Assembly: GCA_041300525.1 (NCBI GenBank)
Contig: JBGLNJ010000001.1
Coordinates: forward strand, 4,712,001 to 4,776,000
Length of the DNA stretch: 64,000 nucleotides
From: JBGLNJ01 sp041300525
GTDB lineage: Bacteria; Chloroflexota; Anaerolineae; Fen-1058
Direction: 5' to 3'
In this document: positions 16,949 through 27,718 of the stretch, one piece after another
Position numbering within the stretch: the stretch's first letter is position 1
How the letters are laid out: each line of letters starts with the position of its first letter
The notes under the pieces: generated by a model
What the model was told of the DNA's origin: nothing
Databases searched by the model: none
What the model saw: only the letters and a program-made list of their open reading frames with translations
Program-made: the position numbers and the translations under genes

Positions 16949-19021
16949 ATGCCCAGAGAAATCCCGCTCGAGCGAATTCGTAACATCGGCATCATTGCCC
17001 ATATAGACGCTGGTAAAACGACGACGACCGAGCGGGTGCTTTTTTATACCGGCAAGACGCACCGACTGGGAAACGTTGACGAGGGCACCACTGTCACGGA
17101 CTGGATGGAGCAGGAGCGCGAACGCGGCATCACGATCACGGCGGCTGCCATCACCGCGTTCTGGCGCGATTACCAGATTAACATCATTGATACGCCCGGC
17201 CACATAGACTTTACCGCCGAAGTCCAGCGCAGCTTGCGCGTGTTGGATGGGGGCGTCGTGGTGTTCGATGCGGTCGCGGGTGTGGAGCCGCAGTCTGAAA
17301 CTGTTTGGCGGCAGGCTGATCGTTACCACGTTCCGCGCATTGCGTTCGTGAACAAGATGGATCGCACTGGCGCGGATTTTTATCGCACCGTGCAAATGAT
17401 CCGCGACCGGCTGGCGGCCAAGCCGGTGCCGGTGCAACTGCCCATCGGCAGCGAAGACAAGTTCTGCGGCGTGGTGGATGTGCTGGATATGCAGTCCATC
17501 CTCTGGGCGGACGACCAGGGCCGCACGGTGGAGCGCGGCGAAATCCCGGCTGAGATGCGCGACGAAGCGCAAGCTGCGCGCGACACGTTGGTTGAGCGCA
17601 TCGCCGAGACCGATGAAGCTTTAACACATGAATATCTTGAAGGCAAGACGCTTTCCAGTGAGGCGTTGAAAGCTGCGTTGCGTAGAGCGACGATCAGCGG
17701 CCAACTGGTGCCGGTCTTGTGTGGTTCTTCGCTGCGCAACAGGGGTGTGCAACCTCTGCTCGACGCCGTGGTGGATTACTTGCCGTCACCCGCCGACATT
17801 TCCGCCATCTCTGGCACGAACCCTTATACTCAGCACCAAGAGACGCGCGCCGCCGACGAAAACGGGCCGTTCACCGCGTTGGTGTTCAAGATCGTCTCCG
17901 ATCCCTACGTTGGGCGGCTGGCCTATTTCCGTGTCTATTCCGGCACGGTCAAGGTCGGCGAGTCGGTGATGAACTCGACCAAGGGCAAGAAAGAGCGGCT
18001 GGGCCGCGTGATCCGTATGTACGCCGACCACCGCGAGGATATTGACGAGGTGTGCGCGGGCGACATTGGCGCGACGCTGGGCCTGAAGGATTCCTTCACC
18101 GGTGAGACGCTCTGCACGCCGTCTGCGCCACTGATTCTGGAAAGCATTGCCTTCCCAGAGCCGGTCATCTATGTGGCGATTGAGCCTAGGACGACGGTAG
18201 ATCAGGACAAGATGGGCGAGGCTTTGCGGCGGCTGTCGGAAGAAGACCCGACCTTCCGCGTCCACACGGACGAGACGACCGGCCAGACGATCATCGCCGG
18301 GATGGGTGAGCTTCACCTCGAAGTCCTGGTGGACCGGATGCTGCGCGAGTTCCGCGTGAGCGCGAGTGTAGGCCGCCCGCGTGTGGCCTACCGCGAAACG
18401 ATCACGCGCCCGGTCAAGGCCGAAGGCAAATTTATCCGGCAGACCGGCGGGCACGGTCAGTACGGCCACGCGGTCATCGAGCTTGAGCCATTGGAAAAAG
18501 GGAAAGGCTTTGAGTTCGTGGACGGAACGCGTGGCGGGGTGATTCCGAAAGAGTTCATCTCCCCGGTTGAAAAAGGCGTCAAAGAAGCGATGGAATCAGG
18601 CGTGTTGGCGGGCTATCCGTTGGTGGACTTGAAAGTGACGCTGGTGGACGGCTCTTTTCACGAAGTAGACTCTTCCGAGATGGCCTTCAAGGTTGCCGGT
18701 TCGATGGCGCTGAAAGAAGGCGCGGCCAAAGCCGGGCCGGTGCTGCTGGAGCCGGTGATGAAAGTAGAAGTCGTTGTGCCGGACGAATTCGCGGGTGACG
18801 TGATTGGGAACCTTTCGGCGCGGCGGGCTTCGATTGATGGAATGCAGCCGCATGGCGGCGGAACTCAGGCGATTGATGCGCACGTGCCGCTGGCGGAGAT
18901 GTTCGGATATGCGACGAATCTGCGTTCGATGACGCAGGGACGCGGAACGTTTACGATGGAATTCGACCACTATGTCGAGGTTCCAGACAGTGTCGCTAGA
19001 GCAGTGATGGGTATCAGATAG
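16949..19021 (+). CDS. fusA: Elongation factor G
   Basis: 690-residue translocation GTPase. G1 AHIDAGKTT, G2 region GITITAAAI, G3 DTPGHIDFT, G4 NKMD, then domains II-V, including the domain IV loop around RQTGGHGQYGHAVIELEPL and the C-terminal RGTFTMEFDHYVEVP. Length and motifs are normal throughout, so this gene shows no sign of a join. It lies 82 bases after rpsG. Confidence 0.98.
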   Translation: MPREIPLERIRNIGIIAHIDAGKTTTTERVLFYTGKTHRLGNVDEGTTVTDWMEQERERGITITAAAITAFWRDYQINIIDTPGHIDFTAEVQRSLRVLDGGVVVFDAVAGVEPQSETVWRQADRYHVPRIAFVNKMDRTGADFYRTVQMIRDRLAAKPVPVQLPIGSEDKFCGVVDVLDMQSILWADDQGRTVERGEIPAEMRDEAQAARDTLVERIAETDEALTHEYLEGKTLSSEALKAALRRATISGQLVPVLCGSSLRNRGVQPLLDAVVDYLPSPADISAISGTNPYTQHQETRAADENGPFTALVFKIVSDPYVGRLAYFRVYSGTVKVGESVMNSTKGKKERLGRVIRMYADHREDIDEVCAGDIGATLGLKDSFTGETLCTPSAPLILESIAFPEPVIYVAIEPRTTVDQDKMGEALRRLSEEDPTFRVHTDETTGQTIIAGMGELHLEVLVDRMLREFRVSASVGRPRVAYRETITRPVKAEGKFIRQTGGHGQYGHAVIELEPLEKGKGFEFVDGTRGGVIPKEFISPVEKGVKEAMESGVLAGYPLVDLKVTLVDGSFHEVDSSEMAFKVAGSMALKEGAAKAGPVLLEPVMKVEVVVPDEFAGDVIGNLSARRASIDGMQPHGGGTQAIDAHVPLAEMFGYATNLRSMTQGRGTFTMEFDHYVEVPDSVARAVMGIR

Positions 19022-19108
19022 TCATCTAGTCTCGCAGTCAAATGAGGTTGCAGCTTGACTGCCAGGCTATCCGACTAACCGACTAGTTGACTAACTTGGG
19101 AGGACATT

Positions 19109-20186
<1,078 letters not shown>

Positions 20187-20588
20187 GACGAGTTCACGCC
20201 TACCCTCAAGGCCGATACGCTCGGCGAGTTTATCACCAGCGTTCACCTGGACGAGTTCCTGCACGACCCCCAGCAGGCCGCACGGGCCGCGGACGGATGG
20301 GAGGGCGATAGCTTTTCGCTTTGGCAGGCGTCGAACGAGCGGCAGGCTTTTGCCTGGCAATTCGCGTGGGACACGCCGCGCGATGTGAGCGAATTCTTTG
20401 AGGCTTATGCCGGACTGCTTCGCAAGCGTGTTGGGCCTGCCGTCACGGCAGAGCGCGAGGATGCCGACCTGCGCTGGTATTCCGGCAGCGGTGGCAGCGG
20501 ACTGATCCGCCGCGCGAACGTCCGGACGCTCGTCCTGTGGGGGCCGGACAAGGCGACGGTCGAAAAGATGTTGGCCGCATTCAAATGA
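20187..20588 (+). pseudogene. Unknown protein, C-terminal fragment
   Basis: Open frame of ~134 codons entered straight from the tuf fragment, with no start. Recognisable protein-like sequence: TLKADTLGEFITSVHLDEFL, WEGDSFSLWQASNERQAFAWQFAWDTPRDVSEFFEAYAGLL and a final VLWGPDKATVEKMLAAFK. The pattern (aromatic-rich, DVSEFFEAY) suggests the substrate-domain end of a lipoprotein- or protease-like family, but I cannot name it. Confidence 0.5.
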
Positions 20589-20621
20589 CGAACTCTTGCG
20601 AAGGTTCAAAAAGGATACCCT

Positions 20622-21515
20622 ATGCGCCTGGCGATTCTCTCTGACGTTCATGGCAATTTACCCGCGCTGGAAGCCGTGCTGGATGACTTGCGCCAATACG
20701 CCGTAGACGGCATCATCGTCGCCGGCGATCACATCGCCCTGCCACATGCCAACGAGACGATCCGCCTGCTCCGCTCGCTCGGCAGTTGGATGATTCGGGG
20801 CAACAGCGACGACAATCTTTTGCGATACGACGCCGGTGACGTTCCAGAGGCATGGCGAACCAGCCGACAGTTTGGCTTGCTGCGATTCGCGCACCGTCAC
20901 CTGGACATGGACTTGATGGCATACCTCAAGTCACTGCCGGAGCAGCGAGTGATCGAGATGACCGGAACCGCGCCCATTCGAGTCGTGCATGGGTCGCCCC
21001 GCCATCTCGCCGAATCCATCTTTCCCGACCGCGACCCGGCCAGCCTCGATCTGGCTCTGGCCCAAACGCAAGAGCCGGTTCTGATTTGCGGCCATACTCA
21101 CATTCCGTGGAAGTTTGAGCGAGATGGCAAGCTCGCGCTAAATCCGGGCGCGGTGTGCGGGGCGCTCAACGGCGATACACGCGCACTGTATGCGATCATG
21201 ACGTGGCAAAACGACCGTTGGCAGGTGGAGCACTGCGCCGTGCCCTATGACCTGAATCGAATGAGCGCGATATTTCAGGAGAGCGGCTTGTTGGAAGAGG
21301 GCGGCGCGCTGGCCCGAGCGTTTCTCTTGAGCATCGAGACCGGCCAGAACGTCGGGGATGATTGGCTTTCGTTCACCTACCGATTGGCCGCGGAAACCGG
21401 GTTCAAGAATTCCGATGCCGTGCCGGATGCCATCTGGGAGCAAGCCGCCACAACCTTCGATTGGGGCAAATACAAAGCCGAGAGCGCCCTTTCGGCAAGC
21501 GAAATCCGCAAGTGA
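20622..21515 (+). CDS. Metallophosphoesterase (YfcE/diadenosine-tetraphosphatase-like)
   Basis: Calcineurin-type phosphoesterase with the five metal motifs: SDVHGN (residues 7-12), AGDH, GNSDD, VHGSP and CGHTHIP, followed by LNPGAVCG. About 297 aa; the last ~90 residues go beyond the usual core and are helical. Likely cytosolic, acting on a nucleotide or phosphodiester; substrate unknown. It starts 33 bases after the preceding fragment and is followed 10 bases later by the membrane stub at 21526. Confidence 0.85.
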   Translation: MRLAILSDVHGNLPALEAVLDDLRQYAVDGIIVAGDHIALPHANETIRLLRSLGSWMIRGNSDDNLLRYDAGDVPEAWRTSRQFGLLRFAHRHLDMDLMAYLKSLPEQRVIEMTGTAPIRVVHGSPRHLAESIFPDRDPASLDLALAQTQEPVLICGHTHIPWKFERDGKLALNPGAVCGALNGDTRALYAIMTWQNDRWQVEHCAVPYDLNRMSAIFQESGLLEEGGALARAFLLSIETGQNVGDDWLSFTYRLAAETGFKNSDAVPDAIWEQAATTFDWGKYKAESALSASEIRK

Positions 21516-21525
21516 GGTGTTCACC

Positions 21526-21717
21526 ATGCGCCGGATCATTCAACCGTTCACGATTGTCGAGCGAGTGCTGCGTGACCGCATCGCCTATTTCGCCGAGATC
21601 GCTCGCGGCGAGGAATTGCCCCGCAAGATCGGCGACTTGCTGATCGTCACGGTTTTAGGGCTGGCGGTCTTTGGCTTCGTCGCGGAATTGAGCGGACAAT
21701 CTTTTGCGGTGAATTGA
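21526..21717 (+). pseudogene. Small membrane protein, N-terminal stub
   Basis: MRRIIQPFTIVERVLRDRIAYFAEIARGEELPRKIGDLLIVTVLGLAVFGFV is the N-terminal cytoplasmic helix plus first membrane helix of a Chloroflexi-type polytopic protein. After GFV the residues lose character and the frame stops at 21717. The next ~100 bases (to 21817) contain only an AT-rich stretch with the partial repeat CTTGCGATCTT. Likely cut by a join near 21700. Confidence 0.5.
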
Positions 21718-21817
21718 GGAAATAGTATTCCCTGCGAAAGAACGCATAGAACACACAGAAACAATCTTTCTTTTGCGATCTTGCGATCTTTCGTGGTGAA
21801 TTAAATGAGGTGACCTT

Positions 21818-23164
21818 ATGGCAGAAAATGACGCACTGCGCCGGCAGGCCGAAGAGATCGCCCGGAAAAAAGCGTCACATTCGCCGGAAAACCTCGCGGC
21901 GCTGTCGCCACAAGAAACGCGGCAGACGCTCCACGAGCTGCGGGTACACCAGATCGAGCTCGAGCTGCAGAACGAGGAGTTGCGCCGGGCCCAGGCGGAA
22001 CTGGACGCCGCGCGGGCGCGCTATTTCGACCTGTACGATCTGGCGCCGGTGGGCTATTGCACCTTGAGCGAACAAGGGCTGATCCTGGAGGCCAACCTCA
22101 CCGCCGCCAGCCTGCTGGGCGTGGCGCGGGGCGCGCTGGTCGGTCAGCCCATCAGCCGCTTTATCCTCAAAGAGGACCAGTCCATCTACTATCTGCATCT
22201 CAAACAGCTTTTTGAGACCGGCGCGCCGCAGGTGTGCGAATTGCGGATGGTGAAACAAGACGGCGCGCCACGCCTGGCGTGGGTGCGGCTGGAAGCCACC
22301 ACCGCCGCGCAGGACGAAGGCGGCGCGCCCGTCGGCCGCGTCGTGCTGAGCGACATTACCGAGCGCAAGACTTTGCAGGCACAGTTGGATGCGTCGCTGC
22401 GGCAGTCGCTCGACGAACTGGAACAGCGCGTGGCGGAGCGGACGGCAGAGTTGAAGCGGGCCAATGAGGAGCTAGAGACGGACATCACCGAGCGCAAGCT
22501 GGCGGAGGAGGCGCTGCGGGAAAGCGAGTTGAGTCACAGGTTACTGGCAGAATACAACCGAGAGCTTAACGACATCTCGATCAAGTTTGCGGAGACTAGA
22601 AGCGAGGATGAGCTTTTCGAGCAAGTCGCAAATTCATTCAGAGCATTGACGAGGGCGTTCGTCGCATCCACATCGCGGTACGATGACCAGACCAACACCC
22701 TCGCCGTGGCCTCTGTGTCGGTTGACGCGAACGTTGGGGCGGATGTCAATGCCCTGTTGAAGGGGGGCCTCTTTTCTATGAAGATGAGTCCCTCGCTCTC
22801 TGTTCAGCAACTCATGCTCGCTCAAGTGATCGCCAAGCCAAAAACTCTGACCGAGCTCACCTTCGGAGCCGTCGCCGAGGACGTCTCTACCCAAATCATG
22901 CAGATGCTCGGAATTGATCGAATCATTGCGCTCTCCATCTCCCACGGCGCGAATATTCTGGGCACAGCCGTTTCCTTTCAGTCCGGCATCGAAAAGTACA
23001 TTCCGGACGAGGCTCTCAAAACGTTCGCTTACATGGCGGGAATAGCGTTCAAAAAGAGGAGAGCGGAAGAGGCGCTGCGCCAGCTCAACGCAGAGCTAGA
23101 GCAGCGCGTGGCCGAGCGCACCAAAGAATTGAGCCTGGCGAATCTCGATCTGACGCGGGCCGTC
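21818..23164 (+). CDS. PAS-GAF sensor protein, cut before the kinase
   Basis: ~450 residues of a cytoplasmic sensor: a coiled coil (HELRVHQIELELQNEELRRAQAELD), a PAS domain (YFDLYDLAPVGYCTLSEQGLILEANLTAASLLGV ... GRVVLSDITERK), a second coiled coil (LEQRVAERTAELKRANEELE), then a GAF-like domain (LFEQVANSFRALTRAF to FAYMAGIAFKKR) and a third coiled coil (LEQRVAERTKELSLANLDLTRA). A HisKA/HATPase pair should follow, but at ~23164 the sequence switches to a gene on the opposite strand. It is thus probably a histidine kinase missing its output half. Confidence 0.8.
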
Positions 23165-23464
23165 GGCCACCGTATAATCCCGAAACGGATTCTGCTTGAT
23201 CGGGTCGCACGGCGGTGGCGGTGGGGGTGGTGGCCCAGGCGGGCGCGGCGTCACCGGGACCGGCGTCGAGCAGTGCGGGCCGGGATTTGGAATCCAGACG
23301 CAACCGGGTATGCCAGGGCCGCAACCGGGGGGATCCCAGTAGCCGCATACGTATTGGCTGACGGGAACCGCCGGCGGCGCGGACAGCGCGGATTGCGAAG
23401 CCGCCAGCAGCGCCAGGCCGGCGAACAGCACCATCGCGAGAGCAAACATCCATCGTTTTGGCAT
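23165..23464 (-). CDS. Secreted Cys/Pro-rich protein of the pilus cluster, C-terminus cut
   Basis: Signal peptide MPKRWMFALAMVLFAGLALLA with likely cleavage after ALS, then a mature part with paired cysteines (VCGYWDPPGCGPGIPGCVWIPNPGPHCS), a polyproline run and CDPIKQNPFRDY. It then reads antisense to the sensor gene. Nine bases separate it from the gene at 23474. Probably exported and disulfide-bonded, perhaps a minor pilus or surface component; function unknown. Confidence 0.55.
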
Positions 23465-23473
23465 TCACACCTC

Positions 23474-24319
23474 CTATTGAGCCTTCGGCTCTTGATACTC
23501 GATTCGATCAATCTTCCAGCGGCAGGCTTGTGGGTCGTAGAGCATGGCGATGCCCACCAGCCGGTAAGGCACGTCATTCAGCACGACGGTTCGCTTGACG
23601 GCAAGTGTCCCGACATCGCGGATCGTCTGCGTGATCGGCTCGTGCTGCACGCTCATGAACGTGACGCCCGCGCCATCCGGCGTGAACGACATGGACAGCG
23701 TCCCCAGGTCGGCCATCTCGACTTGCACGTACTCTTGCCGGTTGAGGCTGAGCTGCAGCCCGGCGCGCACTTCGCCGGCCATGCGCGGCGTGTAGTATCG
23801 GTCTGCTTCCGACAGATTCCACGCTTGCGTGGGAGCATTAGCCCACTGCATGGCCTCTCGAAAGTCCTGGCGCACCTGTGTCGTGACTGTGGTGTCGTCT
23901 GGCAAGCCCATACGCCCGCCGCCGGACTTGGCTACCTCTTGAACGTGCCACGTGATGGGGCAACGAACCGGATGATTGGCTGGCGCCGGCGTCAGAAGCG
24001 TCACAGGTGGCTGTTCCGTCGGCGACGTGTTGCCCTGTCCGGTCGTCACGGTTGCCGTTGCAAGCGCTGAGGGCTGAGTGGGCGTCTCTATCGCCTCCTG
24101 TGCGTTTTGCGTGGGCGATGAAGCCGCCTTCGTCGGTGATGATAGCGACGTCAGCCCCAGCGATTCGTGGAAACGCGCGGCGCCCACGCAGAGCAAGGCC
24201 ATGCCCACCATCACGGTGATGGTGATCGCCAGGTAGGTCACCCGCGTCGGGTAAACCTTTTCGCGCAGACTGTCACGTCGAAAGAAAAGGTTGAACAAGT
24301 CTCGTTGGGTTTGGTTCAT
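23474..24319 (-). CDS. Membrane-anchored protein of the Tad-like cluster
   Basis: 281 aa from MNQTQRD (start chosen for AAGGA and the family-like N-terminus). Short cytoplasmic N-terminus (LFNLFFRRDSLREKVYPTR), one membrane helix (VTYLAITITVMVGMALLCVGA), a Ser/Thr/Pro/Ala-rich linker, then a ~170-residue extracytoplasmic domain with VRQDFREAMQWAN and LGTLSMSFTPDGAGVTFMSVQ. No family recognised. It follows the TadG-like gene by one base, so it belongs to that operon. Confidence 0.6.
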   Translation of the reverse strand: MNQTQRDLFNLFFRRDSLREKVYPTRVTYLAITITVMVGMALLCVGAARFHESLGLTSLSSPTKAASSPTQNAQEAIETPTQPSALATATVTTGQGNTSPTEQPPVTLLTPAPANHPVRCPITWHVQEVAKSGGGRMGLPDDTTVTTQVRQDFREAMQWANAPTQAWNLSEADRYYTPRMAGEVRAGLQLSLNRQEYVQVEMADLGTLSMSFTPDGAGVTFMSVQHEPITQTIRDVGTLAVKRTVVLNDVPYRLVGIAMLYDPQACRWKIDRIEYQEPKAQ

Positions 24320-24320
24320 G

Positions 24321-24779
24321 TCATTGTCCTTCTCGCCCGATGCCGTGCGCCGGGCGCGCGACACTGACCATGCGGATGTTGATCTCGTTGATGCCCAGCA
24401 TCCGCCAGAAGCCGGTGGGCAGCCTAGCTGTCCCCGCCACGACCACCTGCTGAGGCGCGCTCGGCGGCCAGGTGTACACGCTGATGTTGCGGATCGTGTT
24501 GCGGCTGTTCAGACTCGCGTAATATTGGGCCAGGTTGTATGCCTGGGCATAGTCCAGCCGGACCTGCTGCGTGGATTCAAAGTATGGCCAGTCGACGGCG
24601 TGCGACGCGACCTGCGCCGCGATGTCCAGCGCGGTCTTGTCGCGCTGGTAGCGTGCCAGGAGCACCCCGCCGTCAATCGCAAAGCCCACCAGGGCCAGCA
24701 GCGCGACCAGCGCGACGGCGGTCTGGAACATGATCTGGCCGTTCTCGGAGCTCAATCGGCGTATAACTCGCTTGATCAT
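24321..24779 (-). CDS. TadE/TadG-like pseudopilin
   Basis: 152 aa. Positively charged start, then GQIMFQTAVALVALLALVGFAIDGGVLLARY: the class III signal helix of TadE/G proteins, in which a Glu normally follows the cleavage site (here Gln/Met variant). TALDIAAQVASHAV then a small extracytoplasmic part follow. The start at 24779 has AGGAGG seven bases upstream. Minor pseudopilin of a Flp/Tad secretion or adhesion system; the motor and platform genes are not in the window. Confidence 0.75.
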   Translation of the reverse strand: MIKRVIRRLSSENGQIMFQTAVALVALLALVGFAIDGGVLLARYQRDKTALDIAAQVASHAVDWPYFESTQQVRLDYAQAYNLAQYYASLNSRNTIRNISVYTWPPSAPQQVVVAGTARLPTGFWRMLGINEINIRMVSVARPAHGIGREGQ

Positions 24780-24797
24780 CATTGTCCTCCTCACGGC

Positions 24798-24902
24798 TGT
24801 ACACTTTTAACATTAGCGGTCTTTGTCCTCCACAGGTGGCCCTATGCCGCTGCTTTACTGCAACCTGTAGGGGATCAACGTACTGAATGTTAAATCTGTA
24901 CA
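24798..24902. repeat. ~105-base hairpin element between pseudopilin genes
   Basis: It starts TGTACACTTTTAACATT and ends with the inverted form of TGTACAGATTTAACATT (two mismatches in 17). Inner parts pair imperfectly too, including CCACAGGT/ACCTGTAG. It fills the gap between the genes at 24779 and 24922. It could be a MITE or a structured intergenic RNA. Confidence 0.65.
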
Positions 24903-24921
24903 TCCATGAGCATTGTCCTCT

Positions 24922-25353
24922 CTAGTTCCACCGGCTCTTGTAGATCTCGATCAACAACTGCGTGCGGCTGGTGACGCGCTGGGGCGTCGGAAAGAAGGCG
25001 CTGACCAGCGGCAGCCCGCCGCCGTAGACGTTGACGCCGACCGAGCAGGCAACCGGCTGCCCGCGATCCCAACGCGCCGGCGGGATCACCGTGATGTCCA
25101 CGTTGGCGCGCGGGATGCGAAAGCCTCGCCCCGTCTCGTACGCGGCCACGCGGCCTTGCTTCACGCCCAGCGTCGCGTCGAGCGATTGCGACGCCGCCGT
25201 CGCGCAGTCGTAGCTTATGGTGTCGCTCGCCAGCTTGGCGTACGCTTGCGGCCCGAACCACATCGCGCCGGCGATGAGGAGCAGGAAGAACGGCAAGACC
25301 AACGCCAGCTCGACCAGGGCCTGACCGTGTTCGCTTCGGCTTTGAGATTTCAT
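24922..25353 (-). CDS. TadE-like pseudopilin
   Basis: 143 aa from MKSQSRSEHGQALVELALVLPFFLLLIAGAMWF: short basic start, G-Q-A-L-V-E motif (cleavage before the helix, Glu at +5) and one hydrophobic helix. The extracytoplasmic remainder has two Cys (YDCATAAS and VACSVG) that could pair. GAGGAGG five bases before ATG 25353 fixes the start. Confidence 0.78.
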   Translation of the reverse strand: MKSQSRSEHGQALVELALVLPFFLLLIAGAMWFGPQAYAKLASDTISYDCATAASQSLDATLGVKQGRVAAYETGRGFRIPRANVDITVIPPARWDRGQPVACSVGVNVYGGGLPLVSAFFPTPQRVTSRTQLLIEIYKSRWN

Positions 25354-25434
25354 GTTGCCTCCTCTTGCATCACCGCACGTGTTCGCCGCTCTCATTCCAT
25401 TGACAATCCAATGGAAAGCCATCCGAACGGCACA

Positions 25435-25911
25435 TCATTCCCATTCGCCCCTGGGGCCTCGAATGGGCGGACCTCCATAAAACTGCCAATCCCTTTGCCA
25501 GCTCTGCCCTAACACGGTGTACCGGAACCAGCCCAGGAGTGGAATGTTCCACGTATGGCGAAGGGAAAGGCTCCCGCTGACGCTGCGCACGCCATTTACG
25601 CGATTGATGTGATACGCCGTGCGAAAGTCCGGGGCGCTCGCCCCGAGCGCTGCGATGAGGACGGCCTTGACACGGTCCGTGCCGCTGGGGGGCAGCCCAT
25701 ACACCCCGCCACCGTGAATCGCGTCGAGGTTGGTTCCCTCGTGCAGCGCGACGACGGCGATGTTCTGTTGCCACCAGAACCAGCAGATGGCGACGGCGAA
25801 GAACACCAGCATCAGGTACACCGGCAGGGCGATGGCGTACTCGAACATCGCCACCCCGGACTCGTCTTTGAGCCACTTGGGCAAACGCATATGCGCTTTC
25901 AAGGCTTTCAC
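25435..25911 (-). CDS. TadE-like pseudopilin
   Basis: 158 aa. KDESGVAMFEYAIALPVYLMLVFFAVAICWFWWQ is a typical class III signal with the conserved Glu at +5, then a C-terminal domain without clear motifs. GTG start at 25911 with GGAGGAAG upstream. It precedes the two other pseudopilin genes on the minus strand, so at least three TadE/G-type proteins are produced together. Confidence 0.78.
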   Translation of the reverse strand: MKALKAHMRLPKWLKDESGVAMFEYAIALPVYLMLVFFAVAICWFWWQQNIAVVALHEGTNLDAIHGGGVYGLPPSGTDRVKAVLIAALGASAPDFRTAYHINRVNGVRSVSGSLSLRHTWNIPLLGWFRYTVLGQSWQRDWQFYGGPPIRGPRGEWE

Positions 25912-25994
25912 GTCATCTTCCTCCGCTAGGGCCTGACCGGCGATTCGTCATCACCGGTCAGGCTAGATCACTAACTGGCCATATTGGCCACAGG

Positions 25995-26150
25995 CTACCA
26001 GCCGGCCGTGGCCGATAGGCTGTTGGCCGCCCGACCGATGGCTTGCCGCACCTGGGGAACGAGCAGCGCCCCCAGACCCGCAGCGGCCGCTACGCCGACG
26101 CCCAGCAGGATGGCATACTCGAACATCCCCAGCGTTGTTTCTGCACGTCG
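25995..26150 (-). CDS. Flp-type pilin, N-terminus cut
   Basis: The minus strand reads AETTLGMFEYAILLGVGVAA then a Gly/Ala-rich helix and LVPQVRQAIGRAANSLSATAGW and stop at 25995. This is the single hydrophobic helix with E-Y of a Flp pilin, the major subunit of Tad pili. An in-frame stop or the recombinase fragment lies just upstream, so the leader peptide is missing. It is the first gene of the pseudopilin series. Confidence 0.6.
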   Translation of the reverse strand, partial: RRAETTLGMFEYAILLGVGVAAAAGLGALLVPQVRQAIGRAANSLSATAGW

Positions 26151-27157
26151 TCAATAGCGCCAGCCTGGAATTATCCCTGGACTATGCCGAACGCTTACAG
26201 CACGAACAGCAGGCGGTGGCTCAGGGCTGGCAGGAGAAACTGCAACGCCTGGCTTATGCGGCGGACCTCGCCCGGCGTCGGTATGAGTTGGTGGATCCGG
26301 CCAACCGCTTGGTCGCCCAGACCCTGGAGACCGAATGGAACCAACGCCTGACGGAACTGGCTGCAGCGCAACAAGCTTATGCGGCCCAGACCGCCACGGT
26401 ACCAACACGCCAAAGTACCGTGGCTGAATTGCAAACGGTCATCGCCCACTTGCCGGAGTACTGGCACAGTGCCGCCCTCACCTGCCAGGATCAGAAGGAA
26501 CTGCTCCGCTGTCTGATCGACAGCGTATTTCTGGAGAATGCGGGCAAGCTGATTCGCGCCGAGGTTCACTGGCAAGGCGGCGCGGGTAGTGCGCTGGAGA
26601 TTCCCAAGTATCTCTTCAGCAGTGCGGCACTCTATCAGCAAGTGCGCGAGTTGGCCCGTACCCATACCGATGCCGAGATTGCCGCCCAACTGAATCAGGA
26701 GCATGTCCTGACACTCAAAGGCAAATCCTGGACGGCGCGCCGGGTGATGGATTTCCGCCGCTCGAACGCGATCCCTTCGGGTTTCACGACCCAGACCGAA
26801 TTACGGCTGCCCGACTCCGGGTACGTCACCAGTCTGGAAGCCGCCGCACAGCTGGCCGTAGACCAGACCACCATTCAACACTGGTATCAGTGGGGAGTAC
26901 TGCTGGGCAAACAAGATGACGCGCAATCTCCGCTATGGATTCACTGGACGCCGGAAGTGGTGTATCGGCTCAATGGCGGCGCTACGCCTGACCCGCGCAT
27001 GGTCTCCGTGCGCTCCCTGTGTCACACCCGCGGGCAGGCGCCAGAGCAAGTCTTGGCCTGGGCCCACGCCAATGGCCATACGATTTATCGCTTGCGGCGT
27101 GGAACAGCCATGCGTTTCTATATTTTGCCCCAAGAATCCTTAGTTCCGCTTGAGTAG
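26150..27157 (+). pseudogene. Large serine recombinase, C-terminal two thirds
   Basis: The sequence begins inside the long coiled-coil of large serine recombinases (LDYAERLQHEQQAVAQGWQEKLQRLAYAADLARRRYELVDPANRLVAQTLETEW) and continues through QKELLRCLIDSVFLE and a C-terminal HTH-like part (SLEAAAQLAVDQTTIQHWYQWG). The catalytic N-terminal domain with the Ser nucleophile and the zinc ribbon are absent. It joins head-to-head with the Flp pilin fragment at ~26150, so it is broken in this sequence. Confidence 0.75.
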
Positions 27158-27294
27158 ACGGAGGTACTCAGTATGTCAAACGCAATTCCTTGAATTCCGC
27201 GGTGAGTCCTATCGTCTCCGGGAACGCCTCCAACACGAACCCACCCCACTCCCTACTCCTGCCGTTGCTCCACCTGCCCTATGATCCCAGGAGT

Positions 27295-27397
27295 GTTTCC
27301 CTTTTCGAGCATCAACCGTTTCCCTTTTCGAGCATCAGTCTGACAACCTAACCTTGAAACTGTTTCCCTTTTCGCCCATCAATCGTTTCCCTTTTCG
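27295..27397. repeat. Four copies of GTTTCCCTTTTCG (IS21-type terminal repeats)
   Basis: Copies at 27295, 27318, 27362 and 27385, in pairs spaced exactly 23 bases; the first three are followed by a CATCA box. Multiple short terminal repeats of this kind are known at the ends of IS21-family elements. They lie beside an IstA fragment on the minus strand. Confidence 0.75.
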
Positions 27398-27405
27398 CTT
27401 GACAA

Positions 27406-27652
27406 AAACATCCAACGTCGGACTCTGCGTCAGCATCGTTTCCACCTCCGCCCAGTCCGCCGCAAACGGGTCTGGGCGGGTACTGTAATCGCGCGGCGGT
27501 GGCGGCGTAGCCGGGACACCCCCGGCCTGGAGATACTTGGCCGCGGTCTGGCGGCTGCGCAGATTGGCACTGGCCGCCGCTTGTGCTTGGGTACAACCTT
27601 TCTGATGTTCACGCATCATAATCCTCACTTGCATTGCAGTAGCAGTCATCAC
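27406..27652 (-). pseudogene. IS21-family IstA transposase, N-terminal fragment
   Basis: Start ATG 27652 with GAAGGAG upstream. MQVRIMMREHQKGCTQAQAAASANLRSRQTAAKYL is the N-terminal HTH, and RDYSTRPDPFAADWAEVETMLTQSPTLDV the following conserved linker of IstA. At ~27406 it meets the terminal-repeat region, so ~80% of IstA and all of IstB are missing. Confidence 0.7.
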
Positions 27653-27718
27653 TGGGCTCCTTCGGTTAAGTTAGCTCCCAGTGTACTCCGCTCCCACCCC
27701 CGGCCTAATGTTAATTTC

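Noticed and set aside
27295..27397. CRISPR array
   Set aside because: Only four short units of 13 bases with uneven spacing (23, 44, 23), beside an IS21 gene fragment. No cas genes.
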